DNA of 64,000 bases from Flavisolibacter longurius (GCA_014163555.1 JACJGO010000013.1:82480-146479); one strand, 5' to 3'. Positions 9,356 to 19,045 are shown, numbered from the stretch's first letter. The notes: generated by a model not told the origin, from the letters alone. Translations and numbers: made by a program.

Positions 9356-11176
9356 ATGAATAACGATACGACAAAAGGTGTGCAGGAAGTTGGTGCAGCG
9401 TACGAAGTCCACACCAACAGTAATGGACACGACCACCACCACCACAAAGAAACCTTTGTAACAAAATATATTTTCAGCCAGGATCACAAAACGATTGCAA
9501 AACAGTTTTTGATCACCGGTATGTTATGGGCCATAGTTGGAGCCTTGTTCTCTGTTTTGTTCCGTTTGCAGTTGGGCTATCCTGACCAAACCTTCCCTAT
9601 CTTGGAAACCTTTTTTGGAAACTGGGCAAAAGGGGGCCGTATCTCGGCTGATTTCTACTATGCTCTGATCACAATGCACGGAACCATCCTGGTGTTCTTT
9701 GTACTAACAGCTGGTCTAAGTGGTACGTTTGCCAACCTGCTTATTCCCTTGCAGGTAGGAGCCCGTGATATGGCATCTCCATTCATGAACATGCTCTCCT
9801 ATTGGTTCTTTTTCCTGGCCAGTATGGTAATGATATCTTCTTTATTTGTGTCGACAGGCCCTGCATCAGGGGGATGGACAATGTATCCTCCATTGAGCGC
9901 TTTGGGACAGGCAAACTTGGGTTCCAGAGTTGGTACTGACCTCTGGATCACAAGTATGGCTTTATTTGTCGTTTCTTCGTTATTAGGAGGATTGAACTAC
10001 GTAGCAACGATCCTGAACATGCGTACGAAAGGCATGACTATGACACGTATGCCGCTTACAATCTGGGCGCTGTTCTTTACAGCAATCCTTGGTATCTTAT
10101 CCTTCCCGGTTCTGTTGGCAGGTTTCATTCTGCTCCTGTTTGACCGTAACCTGGGTACATCATTCTACCTGAGCGATCTGTATGTAGCGGGTGTAGCATT
10201 GCCAAATGAAGGTGGTAGCCCCATCCTGTACCAGCACTTGTTCTGGTTCCTGGGTCACCCAGAAGTATATATCATTATCCTGCCTGCGATGGGTATGGTT
10301 TCAGAAGTAATGAGTGTGAACAGCCGTAAGCCAATTTTCGGTTACATGGCCATGGTGGGTTCATTATTTGCCATTACCGTTCTCGCTTTTCTGGTTTGGG
10401 CACACCACATGTTTGTCTCAGGGATGAATCCATTTATGGGATCTGTATTTGTGTTATTAACGCTTTTGATTGCGATTCCTTCTGCCATCAAGGTGTTTAA
10501 CTGGATCACAACGATTTGGCGGGGTAATGTGCGGTTTACACCAGCTATGCTCTTTTCAATTGGATTTGTGAGCCTTTTCATCTCAGGTGGTTTAACAGGT
10601 ATCTGGTTGGGTAACTCCACCATCGATATCCACGTACACGATACGTATTTTGTAATTGCCCACTTCCATATTGTAATGGGGGTATCAGCCTTCTTCGGCA
10701 TGTTTGCAGGAGTGTATCATTGGTTCCCGAAAATGTATGGTCGCTACCTGAACAATACATTGGGATATATACATTTCTGGGTAACATTAATAGGTGCATA
10801 TCTCATCTTTTGGCCAATGCACTACATGGGCCTTGCAGGTGTTCCACGTCGTTACTTGGATTTTTCTATCTGGAAAAGCTTTAATCAATTTGGTACATTA
10901 AACCAGTTTATCTCGGTAGTTACCATTATTGTTTTTGCCGTGAACCTTATGTTTGTGTTTAACTTCTTTTATTCCATTTTTAAAGGCAGAAAAGTTCGTT
11001 CACAAAACCCATGGGATGCTTCTTCACTGGAGTGGACAACACCCATCAATCCGGGACATGGAAACTGGCCTGGTGAAATTCCGGAAGTACACCGCTGGCC
11101 CTATGATTATGGAAAGGATGGTCGCGATTTTATTCCGCAGACAGAACCCATTGGACCAAACGAATCCAAGCATTAA
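9356..11176 (+). CDS. coxA: Heme-copper oxidase subunit I
   Basis: 606 residues with twelve or more transmembrane segments. All metal ligands are visible: His108 (MHGT) and His438 for the low-spin haem, His301 of HPEVY with the cross-linked Tyr305, His350-His351 for CuB, and His436 for the high-spin haem. The HPEVY tyrosine marks a family A oxidase, the proton-pumping aa3/caa3 type. Odd: the N-terminal cytoplasmic tail carries HDHHHH, which could bind metal. It continues the act-cox operon and reads into heme O synthase. Confidence 0.97.
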   Translation: MNNDTTKGVQEVGAAYEVHTNSNGHDHHHHKETFVTKYIFSQDHKTIAKQFLITGMLWAIVGALFSVLFRLQLGYPDQTFPILETFFGNWAKGGRISADFYYALITMHGTILVFFVLTAGLSGTFANLLIPLQVGARDMASPFMNMLSYWFFFLASMVMISSLFVSTGPASGGWTMYPPLSALGQANLGSRVGTDLWITSMALFVVSSLLGGLNYVATILNMRTKGMTMTRMPLTIWALFFTAILGILSFPVLLAGFILLLFDRNLGTSFYLSDLYVAGVALPNEGGSPILYQHLFWFLGHPEVYIIILPAMGMVSEVMSVNSRKPIFGYMAMVGSLFAITVLAFLVWAHHMFVSGMNPFMGSVFVLLTLLIAIPSAIKVFNWITTIWRGNVRFTPAMLFSIGFVSLFISGGLTGIWLGNSTIDIHVHDTYFVIAHFHIVMGVSAFFGMFAGVYHWFPKMYGRYLNNTLGYIHFWVTLIGAYLIFWPMHYMGLAGVPRRYLDFSIWKSFNQFGTLNQFISVVTIIVFAVNLMFVFNFFYSIFKGRKVRSQNPWDASSLEWTTPINPGHGNWPGEIPEVHRWPYDYGKDGRDFIPQTEPIGPNESKH

Positions 11177-11222
11177 TGACCGGTTATCTGGTTGGTATTG
11201 AAAGGAATCTTGTAAAACAAAA

Positions 11223-11248
11223 TTGAACCGTTATTTGAAATAGTTTTG
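11223..11248 (+). promoter_or_regulatory. Bacteroidota-type promoter inside the cox cluster, before ctaB
   Basis: TAGTTTTG at 11241-11248 fits the -7 consensus TAnnTTTG, and a TTG at 11223-11225 sits at a workable -33 distance. Transcription would begin near 11253, downstream of the TTG codon at 11246, which supports the later GTG start for ctaB. This would give the second half of the cluster its own promoter. Confidence 0.5.
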
Positions 11249-11284
11249 TTTGCAACGCATTTAAATAAAGAGGATTTGAGTAAC

Positions 11285-12202
11285 GTGGCAAACAAAAGCA
11301 TCAGCCTTAAGTTGCGGGATTACCTGCAGCTTACAAAACCATCATTGAACATCATGGTGGTTTTTTCCAGCGTGATCGCTTACCTGCTGGCGCCTAAAGT
11401 GGTGGAATACGACTGGCTGATGATTGCTCTTTTATTTATGGGAGGTTTTTTGGTGACAGGCAGCGCCAATGGCATCAACCAGGTGGTGGAGAAAGAAACA
11501 GATGCCATGATGAAACGGACATCCACAAGGCCTATTGCGGCAGGGCGGGTGTCAGTAAGCGAAGGCTGGGCATTCTCTATTCTAACGGGAGTCTTGGGAG
11601 TATTTATACTATCCTATTTTTTTAACCTGTTAAGTGGAGGCCTTGCTCTTTTTAGCTTGTTTCTCTACGCCTTTGTGTACACACCCATGAAAAAGGTGAA
11701 TGCCATTGCCGTACTGATTGGTGCATTTCCGGGTGCCCTGCCATGTTTGATTGGTTGGGCCGCAGGCAATGATGCGATTTTTCCGGAGGGTGGCGGTGCC
11801 AAGGACTGGGGAGGCTGGGTGCTGTTCATGATCCAGTTTCTTTGGCAGTTTCCGCATTTCTGGGCCATTGCCTGGATTGCGCATTCCGATTATTCCAAAG
11901 CAGGGTTTAAGCTATTGCCGGCAGAAAAAGGACCGACGAATTTCACCGCCATGCAAACAGTTATTTATGCGGTGTTGCTGGTGCCGGTTTGTTTACTGCC
12001 TTATGTGATTGGATTAACGGAAGCACAAACAACCAAAGGTCTGGTTTGCCTGGTATTGGTTATACTGGCCAATGTTTTCCTGATAGCACAATGTGTACGG
12101 CTTTACAGACAAATGAATGCAACAGCAGCCAGGCGGGTGATGTTCAGCAGCTATATTTATCTGCCGATTATCTTACTGGCATTGTTGGCAAGCAAGGTTT
12201 GA
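11285..12202 (+). CDS. ctaB: Protoheme IX farnesyltransferase (heme O synthase)
   Basis: UbiA-family prenyltransferase with about nine membrane segments. The first Asp-rich region is NxxxQVVEKETDAMMKRT followed by RPI, typical of CtaB/CyoE, and the second is DYSKAGFKLLP. It makes heme O from heme B and farnesyl diphosphate, the precursor of heme A for CoxA. Start: the frame opens with TTG at 11246, but that codon is part of a -7 promoter box, so GTG at 11285 (VANKSISLKLRDYLQL) is preferred. No ctaA is seen in the window. Confidence 0.92.
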   Translation: MANKSISLKLRDYLQLTKPSLNIMVVFSSVIAYLLAPKVVEYDWLMIALLFMGGFLVTGSANGINQVVEKETDAMMKRTSTRPIAAGRVSVSEGWAFSILTGVLGVFILSYFFNLLSGGLALFSLFLYAFVYTPMKKVNAIAVLIGAFPGALPCLIGWAAGNDAIFPEGGGAKDWGGWVLFMIQFLWQFPHFWAIAWIAHSDYSKAGFKLLPAEKGPTNFTAMQTVIYAVLLVPVCLLPYVIGLTEAQTTKGLVCLVLVILANVFLIAQCVRLYRQMNATAARRVMFSSYIYLPIILLALLASKV

Positions 12203-12252
12203 CGTGAATAGATTGGCAAAGCCGTCCGCAATATTGAATTATAAAATTAAAC

Positions 12253-12831
12253 GTGAAAGACACCGTGGTAGTGAGTACAGAACAACGAAATAAGATTCAT
12301 CCCCACAAGTTTACGCTGTGGGTAGCCATCGGCAGCATAATTATGATGTTTGCCGGATTGACGAGTGCTTATATAGTAAAAAGCGGGCAGGCCGGATGGC
12401 ATGAAGTAAAAACGCCGGCAATCTTTTGGTATTCAACGGCCGTTCTTTTAATCAGCAGTATATGCATTCAGTTGGCGGTGCGGAGTTTCAAGCAACGCTC
12501 CATGAAAGCCTACCGCACACTGATGATCGTGACGCTTTTATTAGGAATAGCCTTTGTGACCATGCAATACGAAGGATTTATGTGGTTATGGGAAAGAGGC
12601 GTGCATTTTGAGGGTTCTTCCGGTGCCGGACAGTTCTTATACATCATTTTTGGGTTGCATGCACTGCACGTTATCGGTGGCATTGTAGCGCTACTGGTAA
12701 TTATCGGTCGCCATTTTTTTGGAAACCTGCGTACGTACAACGCAACCCCCATTGAGATCATGAGCACTTACTGGCATTTTGTTGATTTGCTCTGGATCTA
12801 TTTATTGGTATTTTTTATTTGGTTGGGATAA
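12253..12831 (+). CDS. coxC: Heme-copper oxidase subunit III (short copy)
   Basis: 192 residues from a GTG start, five predicted transmembrane segments. The ending TYWHFVDLLWIYLLVFFIW is the conserved last helix of subunit III. This is the five-helix form common in bacterial caa3 and bo3 oxidases. A second, longer subunit III gene follows, so the cluster encodes two related subunits, a pattern known from Bacteroidota cox clusters. Confidence 0.9.
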   Translation: MKDTVVVSTEQRNKIHPHKFTLWVAIGSIIMMFAGLTSAYIVKSGQAGWHEVKTPAIFWYSTAVLLISSICIQLAVRSFKQRSMKAYRTLMIVTLLLGIAFVTMQYEGFMWLWERGVHFEGSSGAGQFLYIIFGLHALHVIGGIVALLVIIGRHFFGNLRTYNATPIEIMSTYWHFVDLLWIYLLVFFIWLG

Positions 12832-12849
12832 GGCAATGTCAAAATCGAA

Positions 12850-12921
12850 AGTTCACAGATAAGATGAACACCAGACTTTGATTCGGACTTTGAACTATAA
12901 ACTTTGAACTTTAAACTATAC
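12850..12921. repeat. Word repeat between the two subunit III genes
   Basis: Near-tandem variants of ctttgaact / ataaact (roughly 12876-12921) end right at the ATG of the next gene, with an imperfect complementary copy (gaaagttcac) near 12848-12857. Same format as the spacers before actB, actC and actD. Confidence 0.55.
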
Positions 12922-12922
12922 T

Positions 12923-13792
12923 ATGGCAACTGCTGCGGCAACAAGAACAAATTGGTGGGGGGGTGGAAGAAGTCCCTTTAATGTGGAATATGGAAAGCTG
13001 ATGATGTGGTATTTCCTGATGAGTGATGCGTTTACATTTGGCGCTTTCCTTATCTCTTACGGTACCATCCGCTTTTCCCAAAACTACTGGCCCAACCCGA
13101 ACGAAGTGTTCAATGCATTTCCCGGAGCGGGACATGCCAACCTACCACTGGCCTTCGTTAGTTTAATGACCTTTATCCTGATTATGAGTTCGGTGACAAT
13201 GGTATTGGCCGTGCACGAAGGACATCATAACAATAAAAAAGGCGTGGTAAAATGGCTGGGTTGGACGATTGTAGGTGGTTTTGCTTTCCTGGCTTGCCAG
13301 GCATGGGAATGGGCGCACCTGATTGGTGGCGAACATGTGGTTCTGAACGGAACCCAATTGGAAGTATGGGGTCAGACAACAAGCCATAACCCTTGGGGTC
13401 CCAAAGCAAATACAGAATTGGTAACTGCTGCCCTGCAAACAAGCACACACGAGTCGTTAGTATCACTGGTGGCAAGCCAGCACCATGAAATGGGCCATGC
13501 ACAGTTAGCCGCCATGTCGGATGATAAACTGCGCAGCATGATCAATGTGGCTGAGCTCCATGTGAATGAACCGGGTCCAGTAGCCTTTGGTGGATATTTT
13601 TACGGCATTACCGGCTTCCATGGATTTCACGTATTTTCCGGTGTTATCATCAACATTGTGATGTTATTAATGACAACGAATAATGTTTTTGAAAAACGGG
13701 GACATTACTTGATGATTGAAAAAGCTGGTTTGTACTGGCACTTTGTGGACCTGGTTTGGGTATTCGTATTCCTTTGTTTTTATCTTATCTAA
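12923..13792 (+). CDS. Heme-copper oxidase subunit III (long copy)
   Basis: 289 residues. It starts with the NWWGGGRSPF sequence common in Bacteroidota subunit III and ends in GLYWHFVDLVWVFVFLCFYL. Compared with the short copy it has an extra hydrophilic region of about 90 residues between the third and fourth helices (WEWAHLI to GPVAFGGYFYG), rich in His and Gln. It lies 21 bases before subunit IV. It is probably the structural subunit III, with the 192-residue paralogue as a second member of the complex or an assembly partner. Confidence 0.9.
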   Translation: MATAAATRTNWWGGGRSPFNVEYGKLMMWYFLMSDAFTFGAFLISYGTIRFSQNYWPNPNEVFNAFPGAGHANLPLAFVSLMTFILIMSSVTMVLAVHEGHHNNKKGVVKWLGWTIVGGFAFLACQAWEWAHLIGGEHVVLNGTQLEVWGQTTSHNPWGPKANTELVTAALQTSTHESLVSLVASQHHEMGHAQLAAMSDDKLRSMINVAELHVNEPGPVAFGGYFYGITGFHGFHVFSGVIINIVMLLMTTNNVFEKRGHYLMIEKAGLYWHFVDLVWVFVFLCFYLI

Positions 13793-13813
13793 CCTTTACA
13801 ATTAAAATATCGA

Positions 13814-14248
13814 ATGGAACATCATACAGAATCATCAGAAGTTACATATCACCACGAGCCAGCGGATAATACAAAGCGTATCTGGAAAACCTTCTGGATC
13901 CTCCTGATTGTAACGGTTGTGGAAGTAGGACTTGGCCTTTTGCTTTACGGTATTGAAGAATCAATCCCTGGTTGGCTAATCCTGTTCTTCAAAGGCATGA
14001 TGGTTATCTTGACCCTGGCAAAAGCCTTTTATATTGTAAGCATCTTTATGCACCTGGGTGATGAATTGCGCAATATGATCATGACGATCATTGTTCCGCT
14101 GTCCCTGTTCATCTGGTTTATCGGTGCGTTTCTTTGGGATGGTAATTATTACCGCACCATCCGCAACCGCTACGATCCTTCCATGGAGAATAAAACGTTG
14201 CAACCAAAGCAGGATGTAAAAGATACCACAACAGCACCGTTGTATTAA
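13814..14248 (+). CDS. Cytochrome c oxidase subunit IV family protein
   Basis: 144 residues with three transmembrane segments and a His-rich start (MEHHTESSEVTYHH). This is the caa3-type subunit IV family (prokaryotic COX4), usually the last gene of the oxidase operon, as here: a strong terminator follows 57 bases later. Confidence 0.88.
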   Translation: MEHHTESSEVTYHHEPADNTKRIWKTFWILLIVTVVEVGLGLLLYGIEESIPGWLILFFKGMMVILTLAKAFYIVSIFMHLGDELRNMIMTIIVPLSLFIWFIGAFLWDGNYYRTIRNRYDPSMENKTLQPKQDVKDTTTAPLY

Positions 14249-14304
14249 CGTGTACATAAAAGAAAGGTCTTTTTAAGACTTTGTTATATCCAATAAAATA
14301 GCTC

Positions 14305-14337
14305 AACCGCCGCATACCTTTGCGGCGGTTTTTCGTT
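14305..14337 (+). terminator. Terminator of the act-cox operon
   Basis: Perfect 10-bp stem (14305-14314 with 14321-14330, aaccgccgca / tgcggcggtt) around a six-base loop, then tttcgttttt-like T-rich sequence. It follows the subunit IV gene and marks the likely 3' end of the respiratory transcript. Confidence 0.85.
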
Positions 14338-14409
14338 TTACAGATTTCGCAGATTCAATGGGTGTTTTCATTTGTCATCTGCGTAATCCTTTTCTATCTG
14401 TGTAATAAG
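14338..14409. repeat. cagatt-word repeat before the Sco gene
   Basis: acagatttcgcagatt on the left is mirrored by atctgcgtaatcc...tatctgtgtaat on the right, ending five bases before the Sco ATG. The words are short and imperfect, as in the other spacer repeats. Confidence 0.5.
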
Positions 14410-14414
14410 CGATT

Positions 14415-15239
14415 ATGAATAAAAAGGCATTTTATGGTTTGCTGCTTGGGTTATTTGTTCCCGTGGTGGCCTATATGATCATGCGGTTTTTGCCGGCCGC
14501 CAACGTATTGCCTTACCGCCTTTTTTATGAAGATGTGGAAACAAAAGTGGTCAATGGCAAGGAAGTGGTGGATACGGTATGGAGCAAAGTGCCTGATTTT
14601 ACGCTGACCAACCAGATGGGCCAGCAGGTTTCGTACAGCGATCTGAAAGGGAAAATCGTTGTGATGGACTTTTTCTTTACACGCTGCCCTGTAATCTGTC
14701 CCAAAATGACGCAGCACATGAAGCGGCTGCAGGAAACCGTAAAAACCAACAGCCGCGCAGGCAACCGTGAGCCGGATTTTATTCATTTCCTATCCATCAC
14801 GGTAGATCCCAAACATGACAGTGTTCAGCAATTAAAACGATACGCCGACCGCTTCCAGATCAATCCGCTAAATTGGTGGCTGCTGACCGGAGAGAAAAAA
14901 GAAATTTATGACCTGGCACTCCATGGAATGAAGCTGGGAATAGATGAAACAGAAGTGGACACGGCTTTTATTCATCCGCAGAAATTTGTTTTAATCGATA
15001 GGGACGGTGTGATCAGGGCACGAAAGGATAAATTTGGCAACCCGAAACTCTATGATGGGTTGGACACAAATGATGTTAAGAACATTGCAGAAGACATTAT
15101 TTTGTTGACGCTGGAAAAACAAAAAGGACGAAAATTTTTCCTGGCCGACAAACTGCCCCTGGTTGGAATTGTTTTGGTGATAGCGGCTGTTGGTGTGGTG
15201 GTACTGATGTTTGTTTTACGAAAGAAAAAAAACCCATGA
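14415..15239 (+). CDS. Sco1/SenC family copper chaperone
   Basis: 274 residues. An N-terminal membrane anchor is followed by a thioredoxin-like Sco domain with the copper ligands Cys91-x3-Cys95 (CPVIC) and His187 (FIHPQKF), and then an extra C-terminal transmembrane helix ending in RKKKNP. It would deliver copper to or reduce the CuA site of CoxB. It overlaps the next gene by four bases (ATGA), so the two are translationally coupled. Confidence 0.93.
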   Translation: MNKKAFYGLLLGLFVPVVAYMIMRFLPAANVLPYRLFYEDVETKVVNGKEVVDTVWSKVPDFTLTNQMGQQVSYSDLKGKIVVMDFFFTRCPVICPKMTQHMKRLQETVKTNSRAGNREPDFIHFLSITVDPKHDSVQQLKRYADRFQINPLNWWLLTGEKKEIYDLALHGMKLGIDETEVDTAFIHPQKFVLIDRDGVIRARKDKFGNPKLYDGLDTNDVKNIAEDIILLTLEKQKGRKFFLADKLPLVGIVLVIAAVGVVVLMFVLRKKKNP

Positions 15240-15814
15240 GCTTTACGCTGGCAAAAAATGATAAAAAGGCAAAAGTCCTGATTTACAGTTTTTCGGTGGT
15301 AGTGTTTATTGCCGTTACCTTTTTGGAACGGGTAACACTGGATGTAAACCTTGGTTTCAATCCCCGGGTTTTTGCTTTGGGAAGTGCTGTAATAAATTCC
15401 ATCGTTTCTGTTTTACTTATCGCCGGCCTGGTAACAGCCAAACAAGGTTCTTACACGGCGCACCGAAAGATCATGCTGGCGGCCATTCTTCTCTCCGTTC
15501 TGTTTTTGGTATTTTATATTTTGGGCCACCTGTTTGCTGGTTCCACATACTATGGTGATTTTGACAAAAATGGTGTGGTAGATGAAGCGGAAGCGGTGCA
15601 GGCGGGTAGCCTGCGAATCGTCTATTGGATTTTGTTGGGCACTCATATTCTCCTGGCCGGTATCTCCCTTCCCTTTATTTTGTTTTCGGCATACCGGGCA
15701 CTTACGAACGACAATGCAAGGCACCGGAAGATTGCAAAAATCACCTGGCCAATGTGGTTTTACGTGGCCGTAACCGGACCGGTGATTTACCTGATGATCA
15801 GCCAGTTTTATTAA
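15236..15814 (+). CDS. DUF420 membrane protein, oxidase-associated
   Basis: 192 residues with five or six transmembrane segments; DUF420 (YozB-like) proteins are regularly encoded with Sco and cox genes and are thought to help assemble the oxidase. Odd: between two membrane segments, residues 108-119 read DFDKNGVVDEAE, which fits the 12-residue EF-hand calcium loop at every key position. It overlaps the Sco gene. Confidence 0.85.
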   Translation: MSFTLAKNDKKAKVLIYSFSVVVFIAVTFLERVTLDVNLGFNPRVFALGSAVINSIVSVLLIAGLVTAKQGSYTAHRKIMLAAILLSVLFLVFYILGHLFAGSTYYGDFDKNGVVDEAEAVQAGSLRIVYWILLGTHILLAGISLPFILFSAYRALTNDNARHRKIAKITWPMWFYVAVTGPVIYLMISQFY

Positions 15815-15951
15815 CTGTTTCCACATCCGTGCACATGAACAGGATGCATCCAATAAAAGATACAAGTGAGAAAGATCAGGTGCTTACCCGAAACAAGTTG
15901 GTTAGCATTCCCTGAAAAATTGCCTACCTTTTCGCTGCATAGAAAAGTGAT

Positions 15952-16812
15952 ATGAAAAAAAACGACAGTCTGCGGATTCTCGACAAAAGGTGCCGCCGCC
16001 TGCAGAAACAAAAAGAGCAACTCTTAACCGGTTTTGCTGCTGAAACCAACCACGATTTCAGAGTAGAAGTAAAAAAGCTTCGTGCCTTTCTCCGGCTATT
16101 AAAATGTGTTCACCCTCAGGCTGAACGCCTGCATCTTCCAAAGTCTTTTCAACAGCTTTACCGATTCGTAGGTGACGTCCGCAGCATCCAAATTCAACGG
16201 CAATGGGTACTGTCAGTTTGTAAAGAATTGGCCTGTGCAGTGCCGGCTGGCTATATGGAAGTATTGGCCCGAAAAGAAAAGGAAGCGGTCAAAAGAGTGC
16301 AGGAAAAAGCAAAAGAGGTATCGGTACCATTACTACACCAGCAATTGCAAAAAGAACTGCAGCTTAGCTGGCAGAAAAATGGCGAAGCAACCTTTGTACG
16401 GCAGAAGCGATTGCAGTTGGCAACACTTCTCTCCGCGGTTCTGATTTCTGACGAAGTATTACATGACCTTCGCAAACTGCTCAAAGACCTGTTGTACGTA
16501 TGGCCGTTGATTGAGGAAGAAGTGGCAAAAACAATGGCTCCCGGTTTATTCAGCAAAGAAGCCTGTTTGCGTCTTGCCGAGAAGCTTGGTAATTACCAGG
16601 ATTGCTGCGTGGTGATCTCGCTGTTTAGCACGCCGTTGCTGGCAGGCTTAAGCCCAGGTGACCAATACCGGCTTTCGCTGATAAAAGAAAGATGTTGCCA
16701 GAAAAAAGAAAAGGAAAAAGACGCTATTCTTATCACCCTGCAATTGTTGCGAAACGAACTAACAGCAAAGTTGAAACAGACGCAAGGTGTAGAAAAAGTC
16801 CAGCTAGGATAA
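15952..16812 (+). CDS. CHAD domain protein
   Basis: 286 residues, highly basic and helical. The signature NHDFRVEVKKLRAFLRLL near residue 35 and a second LHDLRKLLKDLLYVW stretch near residue 168 identify a CHAD domain (conserved histidine alpha-helical domain), known to bind inorganic polyphosphate. No CYTH/triphosphatase domain is fused or adjacent. It stands alone between the cox assembly genes and the DUF3857 pair. Confidence 0.85.
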   Translation: MKKNDSLRILDKRCRRLQKQKEQLLTGFAAETNHDFRVEVKKLRAFLRLLKCVHPQAERLHLPKSFQQLYRFVGDVRSIQIQRQWVLSVCKELACAVPAGYMEVLARKEKEAVKRVQEKAKEVSVPLLHQQLQKELQLSWQKNGEATFVRQKRLQLATLLSAVLISDEVLHDLRKLLKDLLYVWPLIEEEVAKTMAPGLFSKEACLRLAEKLGNYQDCCVVISLFSTPLLAGLSPGDQYRLSLIKERCCQKKEKEKDAILITLQLLRNELTAKLKQTQGVEKVQLG

Positions 16813-17015
16813 ATCATTTTACAAAAAGTTTCTGGCTTCAAACCAGCACCCATAACCAATTATTGCAGTGACGAAACTATGTTCGTAAGAGTATACTTTT
16901 ATATGTAGGTGAAAAACAGCAAAATATTCCTGTTTTTATTCCCTTTCCCACTGTGCTCATTGCATTTATTGTTGAAGTTTTCTATTTTACCCGCGTTTCC
17001 TATAAAACAAAAAAA

Positions 17016-19016
17016 ATGACCAAACTAACGCTTACGAAAACATCTGTTTTCGCCTGCCTGCATGCGGAGAAATTTTTCTTCTTTACACTCCTGCTTAGTT
17101 GCCAACTTGGTGCGCTGGCGCAAAAGAGCAAAGACCCGAATGTTCCTCCCTTTGGACAAGTTTCCAAAGATGACCTGTTGCTGAAAACCTGTGAGTTTGA
17201 CGACAAAGCAGGCGCTATGGTGCTGCTCGATGATGGAGTACTGCAATTTGTTTATGGCAGTGGAATGGAGTTGAAAAGAAGGATCCGTATCAAAATTCTG
17301 AACAACAAAGGATTGGACTGGGCCAACGTGCATCTTCCATATCGCTTAATGACGGGTGGTTCGCAATACATTTCGGACTTGGAAGCTCAAACGTATAACC
17401 TCGACGCAGCCGGCAATGTAGTTGTCTCCAAAGTGGAAAAAAAGCTGGTGTATGAAAAAAAGCTGAACAAGCGTTATGCGGAAAAAGTTTTCACCTTCCC
17501 TGAAGCAAAGGTGGGTTCGGTGATTGAATACAAGTACAGCCACAACGGCATTGGCCTGATCGACTGGTATTTTCAGCGTTCCATCCCGGTGCGGTTCAGC
17601 CGTTTTGTAATGGATTTTCCGCAGGAAGTACAGGTGGCAGCTACGCCATTTACATCAAACCAGTTTGAAAAGAATGATGAAACCACATCTACCCGGAAAG
17701 TAACCACCTATACCATGAGCCAGGTGCCGGCCCTGCAGGACGAGCCGTTTATCATCAATGAAGATTTTTACCGCGACCGATTGGTGACAAAAGTGGTGGC
17801 TTATGATATCAATGGCCGTTATAGCAGCCGCACCATCAACTGGATCCAGGTGGTAAAAGCCCTGATGGAAGACGAAGATTTTGGTGTGCAGATCAAACGG
17901 AACATTCCACGTACAGCCGACCTGGATGAAATGCTCAAAAAGGTAACGTCTCCGTATACCCGCATGAAAACAATTTACAAGTATGTACAGGATAACATGC
18001 AGTGGAATGAGTTTACCTCTATCTGGGCCATGGATGGCGTACGCAGTGCTTGGAAAGACAAAAAAGGAACAGTGGGTGAAATCAACCTGATTCTGGTAAA
18101 CCTGCTGAAAGATGCAGGCCTGAATGCCAGTCCGATTTTGGTAAGCACGCATGACAACGGTGTGGTGAATACCATTGATGCCGGAACCTACGAGTATCCG
18201 GGTTATAACCAGTTCAACAAGGTAATGGCTTTCCTGGAACTGGATGGCAAAGCCTTTGTGCTGGATGCTTCGCAAAAGGGAACACCGGTGCACCTGATAC
18301 CCGCAGAAATTCTGTACACCCAGGGACTGGTCATCGAAAAATATGAAACCTTCGAATGGGGATGGAAATCCATCTGGAACGATGGCGCCATGGCGAAAAA
18401 TATTATCCGCATTAACGCAACCATCGACCCTTCCGGTAAAATGAGTGGTGAAGCCAACATCGCCAGTTATGATTATGCACGGCTGAGTCGTATTGGCAGC
18501 GTCAAAGGCGGAAAGGATAAATTCATTGCCAAGCATATTTCCGAATCCAACACAAACCTGACGGTAGATGATGTTGAATTTGGCAACCTGGACTCCGACA
18601 GTCTTCCGCTTTTGCAGAAAATAAAATACAGCCAGCCAATGAACACGGCCGGTGATTACAATTATTTCTCCGCCAATGTGCTCACCGGGCTGGAAAAAAA
18701 TCCTTTTGTCGCAGATAACCGCCTTTCGGATGTGTTTTTCGGCTATAATCAGAAGGTAGAGATTTACGGAAATTACAACCTGCCGGAAGGTTACCAGTTT
18801 GATGAATTGCCCAAAAACCTGAAGATGATCATGCCCGATACCAGCATTGTCATTACCCGCATCTCGCAAATTACAGCCAACTTGCTGCAGACAAAGATTG
18901 AGGTGGAATTCAGAAAACCTGTGTTTGGTGCCGAAGAATATCCCGACCTGCAGGAGTTTTACAAGCGTCTTTTCGATATCCTGAACGAACAGTTTGTGGT
19001 ACGCAAAAAGAGCTAG
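17016..19016 (+). CDS. Exported DUF3857 / transglutaminase-like protein, first of a tandem pair
   Basis: The frame opens at a GTG at 16953, but ATG 17016 gives a better start; the Phe/Leu-rich segment FFFFTLLLSCQLGALAQ then acts as signal peptide. About 667 residues: N-terminal DUF3857 beta domain, a transglutaminase-like core and a C-terminal DUF3858-like beta domain. The core has lost its catalytic residues: Cys is replaced by Val353 (KKGTVGEI) and His by Lys402 (FNKVMA), so it is probably a binding protein and not an enzyme. It is followed by a paralogue. Confidence 0.85.
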   Translation: MTKLTLTKTSVFACLHAEKFFFFTLLLSCQLGALAQKSKDPNVPPFGQVSKDDLLLKTCEFDDKAGAMVLLDDGVLQFVYGSGMELKRRIRIKILNNKGLDWANVHLPYRLMTGGSQYISDLEAQTYNLDAAGNVVVSKVEKKLVYEKKLNKRYAEKVFTFPEAKVGSVIEYKYSHNGIGLIDWYFQRSIPVRFSRFVMDFPQEVQVAATPFTSNQFEKNDETTSTRKVTTYTMSQVPALQDEPFIINEDFYRDRLVTKVVAYDINGRYSSRTINWIQVVKALMEDEDFGVQIKRNIPRTADLDEMLKKVTSPYTRMKTIYKYVQDNMQWNEFTSIWAMDGVRSAWKDKKGTVGEINLILVNLLKDAGLNASPILVSTHDNGVVNTIDAGTYEYPGYNQFNKVMAFLELDGKAFVLDASQKGTPVHLIPAEILYTQGLVIEKYETFEWGWKSIWNDGAMAKNIIRINATIDPSGKMSGEANIASYDYARLSRIGSVKGGKDKFIAKHISESNTNLTVDDVEFGNLDSDSLPLLQKIKYSQPMNTAGDYNYFSANVLTGLEKNPFVADNRLSDVFFGYNQKVEIYGNYNLPEGYQFDELPKNLKMIMPDTSIVITRISQITANLLQTKIEVEFRKPVFGAEEYPDLQEFYKRLFDILNEQFVVRKKS

Positions 19017-19045
19017 GTCTCTTCGCACAAATCCTTTTTGTGAGT

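Noticed and set aside
17655..19028. 457-codon minus-strand frame opposite the first DUF3857 gene
   Set aside because: Shadow frame; the + strand product has a signal peptide and family match over its full length.
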